Assembly (NCBI RefSeq): GCF_006715165.1
Contig: NZ_VFMS01000001.1
Span: forward strand, 496,001 to 560,000
DNA: 64,000 nucleotides
Source of the DNA: Arthrobacter sp. SLBN-122
GTDB lineage: Bacteria > Actinomycetota > Actinomycetes > Actinomycetales > Micrococcaceae
Reading direction: 5' to 3'
Shown here: one piece after another, positions 1 through 12,975 of the stretch
Layout of the letters: every line of letters begins with the position of its first letter
Numbering within the stretch: the stretch's first letter is position 1
Translations under genes and position numbers: made by a program
Notes under the pieces: generated by a model
What the model was told of the DNA's origin: nothing
The model's database searches: none
What the model saw: only the letters and a program-made list of their open reading frames with translations

Positions 1-2
1 CC

Positions 3-476
3 GGACACCGGCTGTTGCTGGCGCCGTCCCCCGAGGTGGCGGAATTCATCGCGGCAACCTACAGCTTCGATGAGGTGCAGGTTATGGACGTCCGGGCGTC
101 GCTGACGGAGGGAACCTTGGCGGTCGACGCCGGCCCGCTGGCGATCCGGGCAGTCACCGGAGCGAGGACGAACCTTGGTTCGGCGCTGCGGGCAGTGCCC
201 CGGCGCCTTGCAGTCCATCCGCGTTGGTTGTCAGCGGTCAGTCCAATGGCCGCCCTCGTAGCTCCCGGCGCCCGCACCTACGGCACGGCGGGCAGCGGCA
301 GGGCCGAGTATTACGGGGTGACGGACCTGCATCACGTGGCCTCCGCCGTCGTGTCGTGGGAAGGCGCCGGCGCCGGGGCACTGGCCTCCATAAGCCCCGC
401 GGTGACCTTCGGCTTCAGCAGCGTCCCGCCGCGGCCCAGTGTGGCGCGGGTGCGCACCACCGTTGTGGAGGCTTAG
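3..476 (+). CDS. Hypothetical protein, 5' end cut by window edge
   Basis: The frame is open from the left edge to a TAG stop at 474-476, so only the C-terminal part of about 155 residues is visible. I do not recognise the family. The segment is Ala/Gly/Val-rich and soluble-looking, with no clear membrane span. A TTG at position 15 could start it, but the open frame upstream and the lack of a ribosome site suggest the true start lies outside the window. Its stop overlaps the stop of the convergent ABC transporter gene by a few bases. Codon use is ordinary high-GC, so it is probably a real gene end. Confidence 0.55.
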   Translation, partial: GHRLLLAPSPEVAEFIAATYSFDEVQVMDVRASLTEGTLAVDAGPLAIRAVTGARTNLGSALRAVPRRLAVHPRWLSAVSPMAALVAPGARTYGTAGSGRAEYYGVTDLHHVASAVVSWEGAGAGALASISPAVTFGFSSVPPRPSVARVRTTVVEA

Positions 477-2332
477 AGCCCTGTCGGCTCTTCCACCGTG
501 AGCTGGGATTCGAACATCCGGAAGTAGCGTCCGCGCAAAGCCACCAGTTCCTTATGGGTGCCCTGCTCCACGATCTGCCCGTCCTCCAGCATGTACACGA
601 TGTCGGCCTTCTCGATGGTGGCCAGCCGGTGGCTGATGGCAATGATGGTGCTACTGCGGTCTGCGAAGAGGCGGGTAAAGATCCTGTGCTCGGCCAGCGC
701 ATCAATGGCCGAGGTGGGCTCGTCCATCACCATGAAGGACGCGTCGCGGTAAAAGTTCCGGGCCATGGCCAACCGCTGCCACTGGCCTCCGCTCAGGCCG
801 CTGCCCTTCCGGCCGCGCGGGTCCTCCATCCAGTTGCTGACGTGGTTGTCCAGGCCGTTGGGCAGTTTGTTGATGAACTCCAGGGCCTCGGCATCGGCGG
901 CGGCGCGCCGGATCCGCCCGTCGTCGCGCGGGCTGTCCACATCACCGAAGTAGATGTTTTCCGCGGCGGTAGCGAACTCGTACTTGAGGAACTCCTGACT
1001 CAGCACCGCCAGATGGCGGTGCCAGGAGGTGACGTCGACGGCGGCGAGATCCACGCCGTCGAGCAGCACCTGGCCGGAGTCTGGACGGTAAAGGCCGGCA
1101 AGGATGCGGATCAGCGTGGATTTGCCGGCGCCGTTCTCCCCCACGATGGCAATGTGCTGGCCTTGGCGGATGGTCAGGCCGATTCCCCGGATCACTTCAA
1201 TATCGCTGCCCGTGTACGTGAAGCGGATGTCCTTCAGCTCTACTTCCCTGGGCGCTTCCGGCAGCGGCGGGGCGTGTTCGGAGTGCACGGGCATCGCCAT
1301 GAACAGCTCGTAGTCCTTCAGGTTGGCCAAGTCCTCGTCGATGGAGCTCAGGGAGGACACCAGGTTGTTCGCGGTGGACAAAGCGCGGCTGACGATCTGC
1401 TGCACGTACAGGAACTGGCCGACAGGCTGGGCGCGCGCGATGATCTGCCCCACCACCCAGATCAGGGAGACCACCTCCGCGCCGTACTGGAGCGCATCCG
1501 CGGCCAGTTGTTTGGGGATGTAGCGCCGCTGGTAGTCGAGCCGGCGCCGCTCATCCGCGTCCCGGAGCCGGGCACGGAGGTCCATGAGGAAGCCGACAAT
1601 GCCGTAGAGCCGCATTTCAGCAATATGCTGCGGGCGGAGCAGGTTCTGCTCGATCATGCGGCGCTGCCGGCGTGAATCAACCTGAGTGTTCCAGTGGGCG
1701 ATCTGTTCGCGGGACAGCTTGAACTGCAGGTACACGCTGGGCACGATTGCCACGAGGACAATGACGGCGATCCACCAGCTGACCAGCAACAGGGCGCCGA
1801 TGGCAAGGATGACCGAGACCAGCTGCGTGAAAATGGCAGCGATTCGGTCCAGCACCCGGGCGTAGGAATCTGAAAACCTCTTGGCGCGGTCATAGAGGTC
1901 AACGGTTTCCTTGTCGTCGTAGCGCCAAAACTCCAGGGCCAGGAAGCGCTCGTACATTTGGTCACCCACGATGGCGCCCACCTTGAAGCTCATCAGCTGC
2001 TGGATATAGCGGTCCACACTGTTGAAGGCACCCCAGAACAGGCCGAGCGCGGCGGTGATGATGACGTAGACAATTGCCCGCTGCCCTGCACCGGCGTCAC
2101 CGGCGTACGCCGCGGCCAGGGCCGTGGTGGTGAGCGATGCGAAGAATGTGGTGACCAACGGCAGCACGGCCGAGATCAGCGAGCCGAGCACCTTCATGAC
2201 AACAGCGCCGGGTGAGGCGCGGAAACTGACCCGCAGCACCTGGGCTACGGCCTGGACATAGGGACGAAGGGCCAGCCGCTTTTGCGGATCACGTTTGGGC
2301 GTCAGTTCCGCCGGATGGCGCGGTTGGGACAT
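473..2332 (-). CDS. ABC transporter, fused permease/ATP-binding protein
   Basis: This is a 619-residue half-transporter of the exporter type. The N-terminal half (about residues 40-330) carries hydrophobic membrane helices, and the C-terminal half is the nucleotide-binding domain. The Walker A motif GENGAGKST is at about residues 398-406, the signature LSGGQ at about 513-517, the Walker B aspartate in VMDEPTSAID at about 537, and the switch histidine of SHR at about 568. All key ATPase residues are present, so it should be active as a homodimer or with a partner. No partner half-transporter is adjacent and the substrate cannot be told from sequence. The family name is certain; the cargo is unknown. 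Confidence 0.93.
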   Translation of the reverse strand: MSQPRHPAELTPKRDPQKRLALRPYVQAVAQVLRVSFRASPGAVVMKVLGSLISAVLPLVTTFFASLTTTALAAAYAGDAGAGQRAIVYVIITAALGLFWGAFNSVDRYIQQLMSFKVGAIVGDQMYERFLALEFWRYDDKETVDLYDRAKRFSDSYARVLDRIAAIFTQLVSVILAIGALLLVSWWIAVIVLVAIVPSVYLQFKLSREQIAHWNTQVDSRRQRRMIEQNLLRPQHIAEMRLYGIVGFLMDLRARLRDADERRRLDYQRRYIPKQLAADALQYGAEVVSLIWVVGQIIARAQPVGQFLYVQQIVSRALSTANNLVSSLSSIDEDLANLKDYELFMAMPVHSEHAPPLPEAPREVELKDIRFTYTGSDIEVIRGIGLTIRQGQHIAIVGENGAGKSTLIRILAGLYRPDSGQVLLDGVDLAAVDVTSWHRHLAVLSQEFLKYEFATAAENIYFGDVDSPRDDGRIRRAAADAEALEFINKLPNGLDNHVSNWMEDPRGRKGSGLSGGQWQRLAMARNFYRDASFMVMDEPTSAIDALAEHRIFTRLFADRSSTIIAISHRLATIEKADIVYMLEDGQIVEQGTHKELVALRGRYFRMFESQLTVEEPTGL

Positions 2333-2404
2333 GGAATCAGCCTAGTGCTGGGCCAGAGCTAAAAGGGCAGCGCCGAACGATCCGCCAAGGACGGGAGTCA
2401 CGGG

Positions 2405-4018
2405 TCAGACCGGCAGCACGAACGGCTTCGCGAAGAAATCCGCCCAAACGGGGTCCTCCGGTGACAGGTCATCAGGATCGATGAGGGTGTCGTCGTCCGG
2501 TTCCCACGGTGGGAGATCCTCGGGGAGGGCGTCGACGCAGGCGGTCGCGGCGAAGGCTGACAACATCCCCGGTGGCCAGTGGGTTGGTTCGTGGTCGTGG
2601 TGTTCGGGTTTATAGTGCCGGCCTGTTGGGGAAGTCCAGCCCGGCGGTCCGTTGTGCGTTGCGGCATCCGGGATCCAGGGCCGGGCGTGCTTGAGCCGGT
2701 GATGTTTTGGGCAGAGTTGTGCCAGGTTGCTGGTGCCGGTGGTGCCGCCGTGTTTCCAGGCGGTGAGGTGGTCGGTGTCGTTGTCCGGGGTGCGGTTGTT
2801 GCAGCCGGGGAAGGTGCATTTTCCGTCCCGCATGCGAATCCATTGTTTGATGGTTTCCGTGAGCCGGTAGCGGGTGCGGCCGATCTCCACGGGTGCCCCG
2901 TCGCGGGGGTCGACCAGGACCCGGTAGAACGAGTCCGCCCCGTCCGCGACGAGTTTGCGTGCCATGGAGGCCGGGATGGGGCCGTGGCCGTCCAGTTCTG
3001 CGGGTTCGTCCGTGACACTGAGCAGGGAGAACACTGGCACCATGACCAGGACGTCTGCCCGCGGAGTGGGGACCTGGGCTATCCCGGTGGTGCCTGCCGT
3101 GGGGGAACTGCTGTCTGTACCCGGCCCGCTTCCGGAGAAGGTGGCGGTGTCAGCGGTGGCGGTGTTTTCTGGACCGGGAAGCAGGCCTGTCCCGAGGAGC
3201 AGTGATGCTGCGATGTCTGGGCGGAGCTGGGTGAGGGTGCGGGGTTCGTCGGGACCTTGGAGGCCGCGGGCGGTGGCGGTGGTGCGATTCCAGATCGCCG
3301 AAGCGGTGTCGCCGGGAAGACAGAGCGTAATCCTGGCCATGCCGTCGCGGTCCGGGGTGTATTCCATCCGCCGGTCCGCGACGCCCTTCGCGTGCCGCTT
3401 TTGCAATGTTTCGGGGTGGTGGCGTTCGCGCCAGGTGCGGACTTTGACCCGGAATCGCGATGGCACGAGTTCACCGGGGGCGGCCCCGCGGGCCGGCTTG
3501 GGGGCGTCGGGGTCGAAGAAGTGCGCCACCAGGGCGGCGGCGCCGACGGGGGTGAGGCCTTCGGTTTCGTCGGCAACAATCCTGGCGTGCTGCCAGGACA
3601 GGTCCCCGGCGGCCAAAGCGTCCATCACCGGCGGCAGGGCACAGACCCGCCGGGACTGGTCCACGAACGCCCCGGCAGCGCCGGAGCTGATGGTCAGGAC
3701 CCCCGCGATCTCCTCCACCGCTGACATCTCCGCAAACGTCCGCTCATGTACCGGGGCGTCCGGGACAAGCATCGCGTGCTGGAACCCGACGCACTCCACC
3801 GCATCACGGGCCTTGACCACAGCGAGCTGCGCCTCCAGCCGCTTCACCACCTCCAGCCGGGTCAGCCGGAGCTCATACCGCCGCTGCAACACATCAACAT
3901 CAGTACCCGCATGAGCGTCGCAAGCCAAAGCAGCATCCTCAAGGGCCAGCGCATCCAAGGCAGCAACAGAGGCATGAACACCCCTCAAAGCCACTCCACC
4001 ACTGCCGCTGATCGTCAT
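2405..4018 (-). CDS. DUF222 / HNH endonuclease-like protein (13E12 repeat family)
   Basis: A protein of about 537 residues with a DUF222 N-terminal region and a C-terminal HNH domain near residue 400. Visible HNH elements are CTFPGC, the DTDHLTAW segment and LCPKHHRLKH, which supply the zinc-binding cysteines and catalytic histidines. This family is typically present in many copies in actinobacterial genomes, and its biological role is not settled. I chose the ATG at 4018 because the longer frame to a TTG at 4090 would begin inside the hairpin that probably terminates guaB. Further TTG starts between the two remain possible. The Pro/Thr-rich segments in the middle and at the end look like linkers. 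Confidence 0.85.
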   Translation of the reverse strand: MTISGSGGVALRGVHASVAALDALALEDAALACDAHAGTDVDVLQRRYELRLTRLEVVKRLEAQLAVVKARDAVECVGFQHAMLVPDAPVHERTFAEMSAVEEIAGVLTISSGAAGAFVDQSRRVCALPPVMDALAAGDLSWQHARIVADETEGLTPVGAAALVAHFFDPDAPKPARGAAPGELVPSRFRVKVRTWRERHHPETLQKRHAKGVADRRMEYTPDRDGMARITLCLPGDTASAIWNRTTATARGLQGPDEPRTLTQLRPDIAASLLLGTGLLPGPENTATADTATFSGSGPGTDSSSPTAGTTGIAQVPTPRADVLVMVPVFSLLSVTDEPAELDGHGPIPASMARKLVADGADSFYRVLVDPRDGAPVEIGRTRYRLTETIKQWIRMRDGKCTFPGCNNRTPDNDTDHLTAWKHGGTTGTSNLAQLCPKHHRLKHARPWIPDAATHNGPPGWTSPTGRHYKPEHHDHEPTHWPPGMLSAFAATACVDALPEDLPPWEPDDDTLIDPDDLSPEDPVWADFFAKPFVLPV

Positions 4019-4081
4019 GCAAACATCATCCAACGAGGCACTGACATTCAAAGACAGGGATGCAGCGCGGAGGGAAAACAA

Positions 4082-4109
4082 AGGAGGCAAGGCCGAAACC
4101 TTGCCTCCT
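4082..4109 (-). terminator. Probable guaB terminator
   Basis: An 11-bp perfect stem (4082-4092 with 4099-4109) and a 6-nt loop lie just past the guaB stop. On the minus strand the stem is followed by a T-rich run, as expected for intrinsic termination. The hairpin also overlaps the earliest possible start of the DUF222 gene. Confidence 0.75.
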
Positions 4110-4147
4110 CGTGTTCACGCTCTAGTCAGCGAAACGCGACGCCCAGC

Positions 4148-5830
<1,683 letters not shown>

Positions 5831-5875
5831 CTATTCCACGCCGCCAATGTGAGCAACCGCACCCGAAAGACGTAT

Positions 5876-7954
5876 TCAGCTCCAGCCGGTCGCGGCCAGC
5901 AGCCGCTGCTCGAACATTGGGATCATGGTCTCCACATAGGTCCTGGTGAGATGGTTGTCGTCCTTGTAGACGTACACGTTTCCCACCACGGCAGGGCAGA
6001 CGCCCCGGGCACAGATGAAGTCGCTCATGTCCATCAGGTGCAGCCCTGGCAGCTTGCCCCGGTAATTCTCCAACGGCGACGGCTCCACCAGCGATTCGGC
6101 CAGCGGCGGGTTGCAGGCAGGCGCGTCCGCACCGTTCCGCTGGGCGCACTGGGGCATGTTGAAGGTGAACCGCGGGTTGTCGCGGATGCCCACGATCTCG
6201 ATTCCCGCGTCAGCGAACGGCTTCACGCCATCCAGGTATCCCGGCACTTCGGTTTCGAACGGGGCGTCCTCATGGGTCAGCGACGCCACCGTGAACACCG
6301 CATCCGGGCGGTGTTCCAGGACGTAGGCGGAGCTGGCCTTGTTGTAGGCGTTGCATTCGGCATTCCTGGCCTCCGATTCGGCGCCGAACCGGCATGCAGG
6401 CATCAGCAGGGTCACCAGTTCCCAGCCGCGGGCGGCTGCCACGGGAGCCAGCGCGGCCAGGTACTGCTGGGCATGGGAATCCCCCAGCACCACGATGCGC
6501 CTGGTGGACGGTTCCTCCGGAAGTTCCTGCCGGCATCCCTCCAGGATGGGGTCGCTGGTGGCGTTGACGCCGGTGCAGGGCGAGTCGATGCCGGCCCAGT
6601 CATTGTCCAGGGCGGTGGGCCCGGGGATGGTTCGAGCCCTGGGCGCGGGCGTGTTTTCGTTCTCCGGGGTGAGCGCACGGGCCCCGGGCGTGAGCTCACG
6701 GGGCTGGGCCGCCGTCGCGCTTTCCTCCGCGGTGAGCGACGTCTGCCAGACGGCGACAGGCCCGGCCAGCAGGGCACCGCAGGCAACAATGACGACGGCG
6801 GTCCGCCAGGCGCGCAGCTTGGGCCAATGCCAGTCGCGCAGCGGCTTTTCAACAAAGCGGGTGGTGAGGACAGCGAGCACGATGGAGGCGCCGACGATGC
6901 CCAGTCCCTGTTTGAGGTTGGGCGCCTCGACGCCGGTGGCCGCGAGCGCCAGCACCAGGACGGGCCAGTGCCAGAGGTACAGGGCGTAGGAGTTGTCACC
7001 CAGGGCGACGGCGGGACGGCTGCTGAGGAGCCGGTCCACGCCGAAGCGGCAGCCCGTTTGCCCGGCAATGATGATGGCCGCCGCAGCCAGCGTGGGCCAC
7101 AGCGCCACGTACCCGGGGAAGGACCTGTCGACGGTCAGTACCAGCCCGCAGGACACCATGGCTGCCAGTCCGGCCCAGCCCAGCGCCACCCTCACTATGC
7201 GGCCGGGCTTCAGGTAGGGCAGCGCCAGCGCCAGCAAGGATCCCAGCGCAAACTCCCAGAGCCGGGCGCGGGTATCGAAGTATGCGTACGCCTGGTTGCT
7301 GGCGGTCTGGTTAATGGAGTAGGCCAGCGACACCACCAGCACAGCGCCAAAGACCACGGCCAACAACCCTCGATACGTGAGCCCCTGCAGGCGGGGAACC
7401 CGGCGCAGCAGGTTGAGCACGGCAGCGGTGGCGGCAAAGATCAGTGGCCACAGGATGAATACCTGGCCCTGGATGGACAGGGACCAGAAGTGCTGCAGCG
7501 GGCTGGCTCCCGCATGGTCCTGCGCGTAGTAGTCCACGGCCATGTCTGCCAGGAGCCCATTCTGCCGGTACAGCAGCGACGCCCATGCCTGGTCCAGTAC
7601 CTGCGGCCAGCGGCCCTGCGGCAGGATCAGCCAGGTGCCCGCCAGGACCCCGAGGATCACCACGACGGCGGCGGGCAGCAGGCGCTTGAAAAGGTGCAGC
7701 CAGTGCGCCAGCAGGCGGAAGGGTTGGCCCGATTCTGCCTTGCGGACGAAGGACAGGGTGAGCAGGAAAGCCGAAATCAGCAGGAAGATATCCACGCCGC
7801 CCGAAACGCGGCCCAGCCAGACGTGGTATGCCACCACCATCAGGACTGCCAGGGCCCGGAGCCCCTGGACTTCGGGGCGGAAGGTTGGTTTTCGTTTCCT
7901 GTTTGCGGCACCAGACTGCGGTTCAGGTGCCTTCGGGGTTTCCGTTATCGACAC
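5876..7954 (-). CDS. Membrane acyltransferase with SGNH domain (OafA/YrhL type)
   Basis: The 692-residue protein has an acyltransferase-3 membrane domain in its N-terminal half (about ten hydrophobic helices, beginning near RPEVQGLRALAVLMVVAYHV) and a C-terminal extracytoplasmic SGNH hydrolase-like domain. The SGNH nucleophile motif VVLGDSHAQQYL is near residue 491 and the catalytic D-x-x-H is in DDNHLT near the C-terminus. Such enzymes O-acetylate surface polysaccharide or peptidoglycan; the acceptor here is unknown. The start is a GTG at 7954 preceded by GAGAGG. The next gene is divergent, so this is a single-gene unit or ends one. Confidence 0.92.
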   Translation of the reverse strand: MSITETPKAPEPQSGAANRKRKPTFRPEVQGLRALAVLMVVAYHVWLGRVSGGVDIFLLISAFLLTLSFVRKAESGQPFRLLAHWLHLFKRLLPAAVVVILGVLAGTWLILPQGRWPQVLDQAWASLLYRQNGLLADMAVDYYAQDHAGASPLQHFWSLSIQGQVFILWPLIFAATAAVLNLLRRVPRLQGLTYRGLLAVVFGAVLVVSLAYSINQTASNQAYAYFDTRARLWEFALGSLLALALPYLKPGRIVRVALGWAGLAAMVSCGLVLTVDRSFPGYVALWPTLAAAAIIIAGQTGCRFGVDRLLSSRPAVALGDNSYALYLWHWPVLVLALAATGVEAPNLKQGLGIVGASIVLAVLTTRFVEKPLRDWHWPKLRAWRTAVVIVACGALLAGPVAVWQTSLTAEESATAAQPRELTPGARALTPENENTPAPRARTIPGPTALDNDWAGIDSPCTGVNATSDPILEGCRQELPEEPSTRRIVVLGDSHAQQYLAALAPVAAARGWELVTLLMPACRFGAESEARNAECNAYNKASSAYVLEHRPDAVFTVASLTHEDAPFETEVPGYLDGVKPFADAGIEIVGIRDNPRFTFNMPQCAQRNGADAPACNPPLAESLVEPSPLENYRGKLPGLHLMDMSDFICARGVCPAVVGNVYVYKDDNHLTRTYVETMIPMFEQRLLAATGWS

Positions 7955-8071
7955 TAGAACCTCTCAGAATTCCCACCAGCCAAAACAGCAAGCCTAGCCA
8001 AGGCGGTCTGCAACGGCCAATTACAGCCCGGCGTCGGACTATGCTGGCCCCAACCATCGAAGGGAGCCGGC

Positions 8072-9040
8072 GTGGTTGTCCAACTGCGGATTTGCGTGCC
8101 CGGGGAGCTGTCCGCCGTGACCCTGAAGACGTGCCGCGAGCAGCGGGGCGCGGCAGAAGTTGCGCTGGTACCGGGCGCGTCCGTGGTGCCGCAGGGCGAT
8201 GTCATCGAGGTCCTGATCGCCCGGGAGTCGGTGGAGGAACTGCTCGAGAAGCTGGAAATCCTGAAGGTCCAGGACATGGGCTCCATCGCCATGAGCGCAC
8301 CGGAATTCGTCCTCTCCAGGAATGCCGACCGTGCGGAGCAGGCGGCACCCGGGGACGGCGCGGACGCGGTGATCTGGGATGACGTGACGCGGCAAACGGG
8401 CGAGGATTCCCGCTTGACGTGGAACTTCATTGCCTTCCTGGTACTGGCAACCCAGCTCGCCGGGATCGGCATCGTGACGGACTCCCCCATTGCCATTGTG
8501 GGGGCCATGGCGGTGGGGCCTGAGTTCGGGCCACTGGCCGCCCTGGCCGTCTCGCTTGCCACCCGCCAGTGGAAGCTTGGCCGGCGCGCGGCTGTTGCGC
8601 TGTGCGTGGGCTTTCCGGTTGCCATGCTGTTGGCGGCGCTGACGGCGTGGCTGTCGGTGCCGCTCGGTCTTTTCCCGCGCGATGCGTTGGACAAGGGCTC
8701 TGCGGTGGAATTCATCTACCATCCGGGCCCGTATTCAATGATTGTGGCCGTCCTGGCCGGGATCGCCGGAATGCTCTCCATCATCGGCCGGCGCTCCGCG
8801 GCACTGATCGGCGTCTTCATCTCGGTAACCACCGTGCCGGCGGCAGGCTACGTTGCGGTGGCCTTGGTCCTTGGTGAATACCAGAAGGCGGCCGGCTCTG
8901 CCCTCCAGCTGCTGCTCAACCTCGTGGGCATCGTGGTGGCCGCCCTGGCGGTTTTGCTCTTTTACCGGATGGTTTACAGGCGGGTGCCCCACGGTGTGGC
9001 GCGGAGCCTCAGGCGGCAGCGGACACGGAGCCGCCGGTAG
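8072..9040 (+). CDS. DUF389 membrane protein
   Basis: A protein of 322 residues. The first ~110 residues form a soluble domain and the rest has about six hydrophobic helices, matching the DUF389 (TIGR00341-like) architecture. The PIAIVGAMAVGPEFGPLAALA stretch is the characteristic family core. Function is unknown for the family. The GTG start at 8072 has AAGGGAG upstream. It is divergent from the acyltransferase and convergent with the DNA ligase. The Arg-rich C-terminal tail is probably cytoplasmic. Confidence 0.9.
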   Translation: MVVQLRICVPGELSAVTLKTCREQRGAAEVALVPGASVVPQGDVIEVLIARESVEELLEKLEILKVQDMGSIAMSAPEFVLSRNADRAEQAAPGDGADAVIWDDVTRQTGEDSRLTWNFIAFLVLATQLAGIGIVTDSPIAIVGAMAVGPEFGPLAALAVSLATRQWKLGRRAAVALCVGFPVAMLLAALTAWLSVPLGLFPRDALDKGSAVEFIYHPGPYSMIVAVLAGIAGMLSIIGRRSAALIGVFISVTTVPAAGYVAVALVLGEYQKAAGSALQLLLNLVGIVVAALAVLLFYRMVYRRVPHGVARSLRRQRTRSRR

Positions 9041-9063
9041 GCAGTGCCGGGTGACGCGGTTTT

Positions 9064-10587
9064 TTATGAACGAAGCAGGCCGCGCAGGGTCTGGATGGTG
9101 TCCGCTTCCGCCGGAGCCTTGTCGTCGCGGTAGCGCTTGACCCGGGCAAACCTCAGGGCGATGCCGCCCGGGTAGCGCGGCGACTGCTGCACGCCGTCGA
9201 TCGCGATTTCGACGACAGTGACCGGCTCAACCCAGACAGTGCCGGCAGTGCGCCGCACCTCAAGCTCCTGGAATCTCTCCGTCTGCCACCGCAGCAATTC
9301 ATCGGTGAGGCCCTTGAAGGTCTTGCCCACCATCACGTAGCCCCCGGGTTCACCGAACTCCCCCTCAGGGTCAAGGGCGCCCAGGTGCAGGTTGGACAGC
9401 GTCCCGGTGCGGCGTCCGGATCCCCACTCGCAGGCGAGCACCACCAGGTCGTACGTCAGCACCGGCTTGACCTTCACCCAGTTGGACCCGCGCCGGCCGG
9501 CCGCATAGGTGGAACCAATGGCCTTCACCACGACGCCCTCGTGCCCGGCGGCGAGCGCCTCCTGCGACACCCGCTCCGCGACGACCGGATCAGCCGTAAC
9601 CTCTCCCGGTATCCGGTGCTCAGGCGCAATGCGCTCGAGCTCACTGATCCGGGCGGACAGCGGCTCGTCGAGCAGGTCCCGCCCGTCGAGATGCAGCACG
9701 TCGAAGAACCACGGATGCAGCAGCGTTTCCCGCGCTGCATCCGCACCAAAGCGCGCCATGGTTTCCTGGAACGGCCGCGGGCCGCCTTCCTCGTCCAGGG
9801 CCAGGGTTTCGCCGTCGAGGATCACGTCCCGCAGCGGCAGTCCGCGCACTACCTCCACTACCTCGGGGAGCCGGTGGGTGACGTCGGCCAGGTTGCGGGT
9901 GAAGATGCTGACGTCGTCGCCGGCCCGGTGCACCTGGATGCGGGCGCCGTCGAGCTTGTATTCCACAGACGCCTCCCCAGTGGCTTCCAGGGCTGCGCTT
10001 GGACTGCCCGCGGTGGCCGCGAGCATGGGCTGCACGGGGCGGCCCACTACCAGGCCGACGGCGTCGAGCTCGGCTTCGGTGCCCGTAAGGGCCAGCATGG
10101 CGGTTCCGCCCAGGTCCCCGGAAAGCATTGCAGCGCGGCGTACGGCGGCAACGGGCTTCCCGGCGGCCCGGGCAACGGCATCCGTCAGCACGCCCTCCAG
10201 GGCTCCGGTGCGCAGCTCGCCAAGGAGGACCCCGGCGATAAATGACTGCTCCGGCGCGGTTGCCGCCGCCATTAGCTTCCGCAGTGTAGCTGCGCGCCCG
10301 GCGCCCGATCCGGTACCCGCCGTGGCAAGCAGGCGGTCCAGGGCAGCGTCAAGGTCGGCCACGGTGAGGGTTGGCTCGACGGCGGGTTCCTCCCTGGCCG
10401 CAGCCACGGCGCTCCAGCCGACGCCCACGCGTCCCTGGCGGGGCTTGGCAACGAGCCAGCCCACCGCCGTCGGAATTTCCGCAGGCTCAAGCCGGACCAG
10501 CAGCTGGGCCAGCGCATCCACTTTCGCCAGCCGGGAACGGGTGGAGGTGACGGCCTCCGCGGTTTTAACGAGCTCAAGGAGCAGCAT
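9064..10587 (-). CDS. lig: ATP-dependent DNA ligase
   Basis: A 507-residue ligase that seals nicks using ATP. The active-site lysine sits in EYKLDGARIQ near residue 210, and further nucleotidyltransferase motifs follow (DVILDGETLA, EGVVVKA, WVKVKP). The N-terminal ~190 residues are the DNA-binding domain of ligase I-like enzymes, and the C-terminus is the OB-fold. Actinobacteria usually also carry the essential NAD-dependent LigA, so this is probably an accessory repair ligase. I set the start at the ATG at 10587, beginning MLLLELVKTAEAV, which is the usual N-terminus; an in-frame GTG seven codons upstream is less likely. Confidence 0.92.
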   Translation of the reverse strand: MLLLELVKTAEAVTSTRSRLAKVDALAQLLVRLEPAEIPTAVGWLVAKPRQGRVGVGWSAVAAAREEPAVEPTLTVADLDAALDRLLATAGTGSGAGRAATLRKLMAAATAPEQSFIAGVLLGELRTGALEGVLTDAVARAAGKPVAAVRRAAMLSGDLGGTAMLALTGTEAELDAVGLVVGRPVQPMLAATAGSPSAALEATGEASVEYKLDGARIQVHRAGDDVSIFTRNLADVTHRLPEVVEVVRGLPLRDVILDGETLALDEEGGPRPFQETMARFGADAARETLLHPWFFDVLHLDGRDLLDEPLSARISELERIAPEHRIPGEVTADPVVAERVSQEALAAGHEGVVVKAIGSTYAAGRRGSNWVKVKPVLTYDLVVLACEWGSGRRTGTLSNLHLGALDPEGEFGEPGGYVMVGKTFKGLTDELLRWQTERFQELEVRRTAGTVWVEPVTVVEIAIDGVQQSPRYPGGIALRFARVKRYRDDKAPAEADTIQTLRGLLRS

Positions 10588-10643
10588 GGCACCATCCTGC
10601 CACGGCACTGGACAGGCCCACGGTCCGGTTCCAGAATGGGCGC

Positions 10644-11246
10644 ATGGGACTCATCGCTGCGAACCTGTTCATCACCCTCGACGGCGTCTACCAGGCGCCC
10701 GGCGGCCGCGAAGAAGACCCTGAGGGCAGTTTCGCCTTTGGCGGCTGGCAGGCACCGGTGTCCGACGATGAGTCCGGCGCCGCCATTGCAGCTGGGATCG
10801 AGCGGATGGATGCCCTGCTCCTCGGGCGAAAAACCTATGACATCTTTGCCGCTTATTGGCCCCACCAGTCAGGGGACATCTCGGAGACGCTCAACCGGGT
10901 TCCCAAATTTGTGGTGTCCGGCTCCCTCACTGATCCGGCATGGGCAGGCACCACCGTGCTGCCGGATGCCATGGCGGCAGGCAGGCTGCGCGACGAGTAC
11001 CAGCAGGTGCACATGTTCGGCAGCGGGGTCCTCATCCGATCACTGTTGGAGGCAGAGGTGCTGGACCGCCTCCATCTCTGGCTGTATCCGCTCACCCTGG
11101 GGCAGGGCAAGCGGCTGTTCGACGCCGGGACCATACCCGCCGCGTTCCGCCTCGCCGAGCCGGCACGCAGCTACCCCAAGGGTGCGGTGTCGCTGGTTTA
11201 TGAGCGTGCAGGCGGAGTCGAAACGGCGGAGATGGACGCCGGCTGA
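10644..11246 (+). CDS. Dihydrofolate reductase / RibD C-terminal family protein
   Basis: A single-domain protein of 200 residues with the RibD C-terminal/DHFR-like fold. Visible family features are the N-terminal LFITLDGVYQAPGG, the central MDALLLGRKTYDIFAAYWP and the late GSGVLIRSLLEA. The fold binds NADPH and reduces pterin- or pyrimidine-like substrates, but the substrate of this stand-alone subfamily is not known. It is divergent from the DNA ligase with 56 bp between starts and ends at a strong shared hairpin facing groEL. Confidence 0.88.
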   Translation: MGLIAANLFITLDGVYQAPGGREEDPEGSFAFGGWQAPVSDDESGAAIAAGIERMDALLLGRKTYDIFAAYWPHQSGDISETLNRVPKFVVSGSLTDPAWAGTTVLPDAMAAGRLRDEYQQVHMFGSGVLIRSLLEAEVLDRLHLWLYPLTLGQGKRLFDAGTIPAAFRLAEPARSYPKGAVSLVYERAGGVETAEMDAG

Positions 11247-11266
11247 TACCGAGCATCCTTACAGGA

Positions 11267-11310
11267 ATACAGAAAACCGGCCCAGCTGATGCTGGACCGG
11301 TTTTCTGTAT
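11267..11310. terminator. Bidirectional terminator between the reductase gene and groEL
   Basis: A near-perfect 20-bp stem (11267-11286 with 11291-11310, one mismatch, TGAT loop) sits between two convergent genes. The outer arms are A/T-rich (ATACAGAAAA and TTTTCTGTAT), giving a T-run on either strand, so it should stop transcription from both sides. Confidence 0.88.
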
Positions 11311-11340
11311 GGCGCCTGCCGTGGCCCCTTTAAGAAGGGA

Positions 11341-12963
<1,623 letters not shown>

Positions 12964-12975
12964 TCAAAGACAGAA

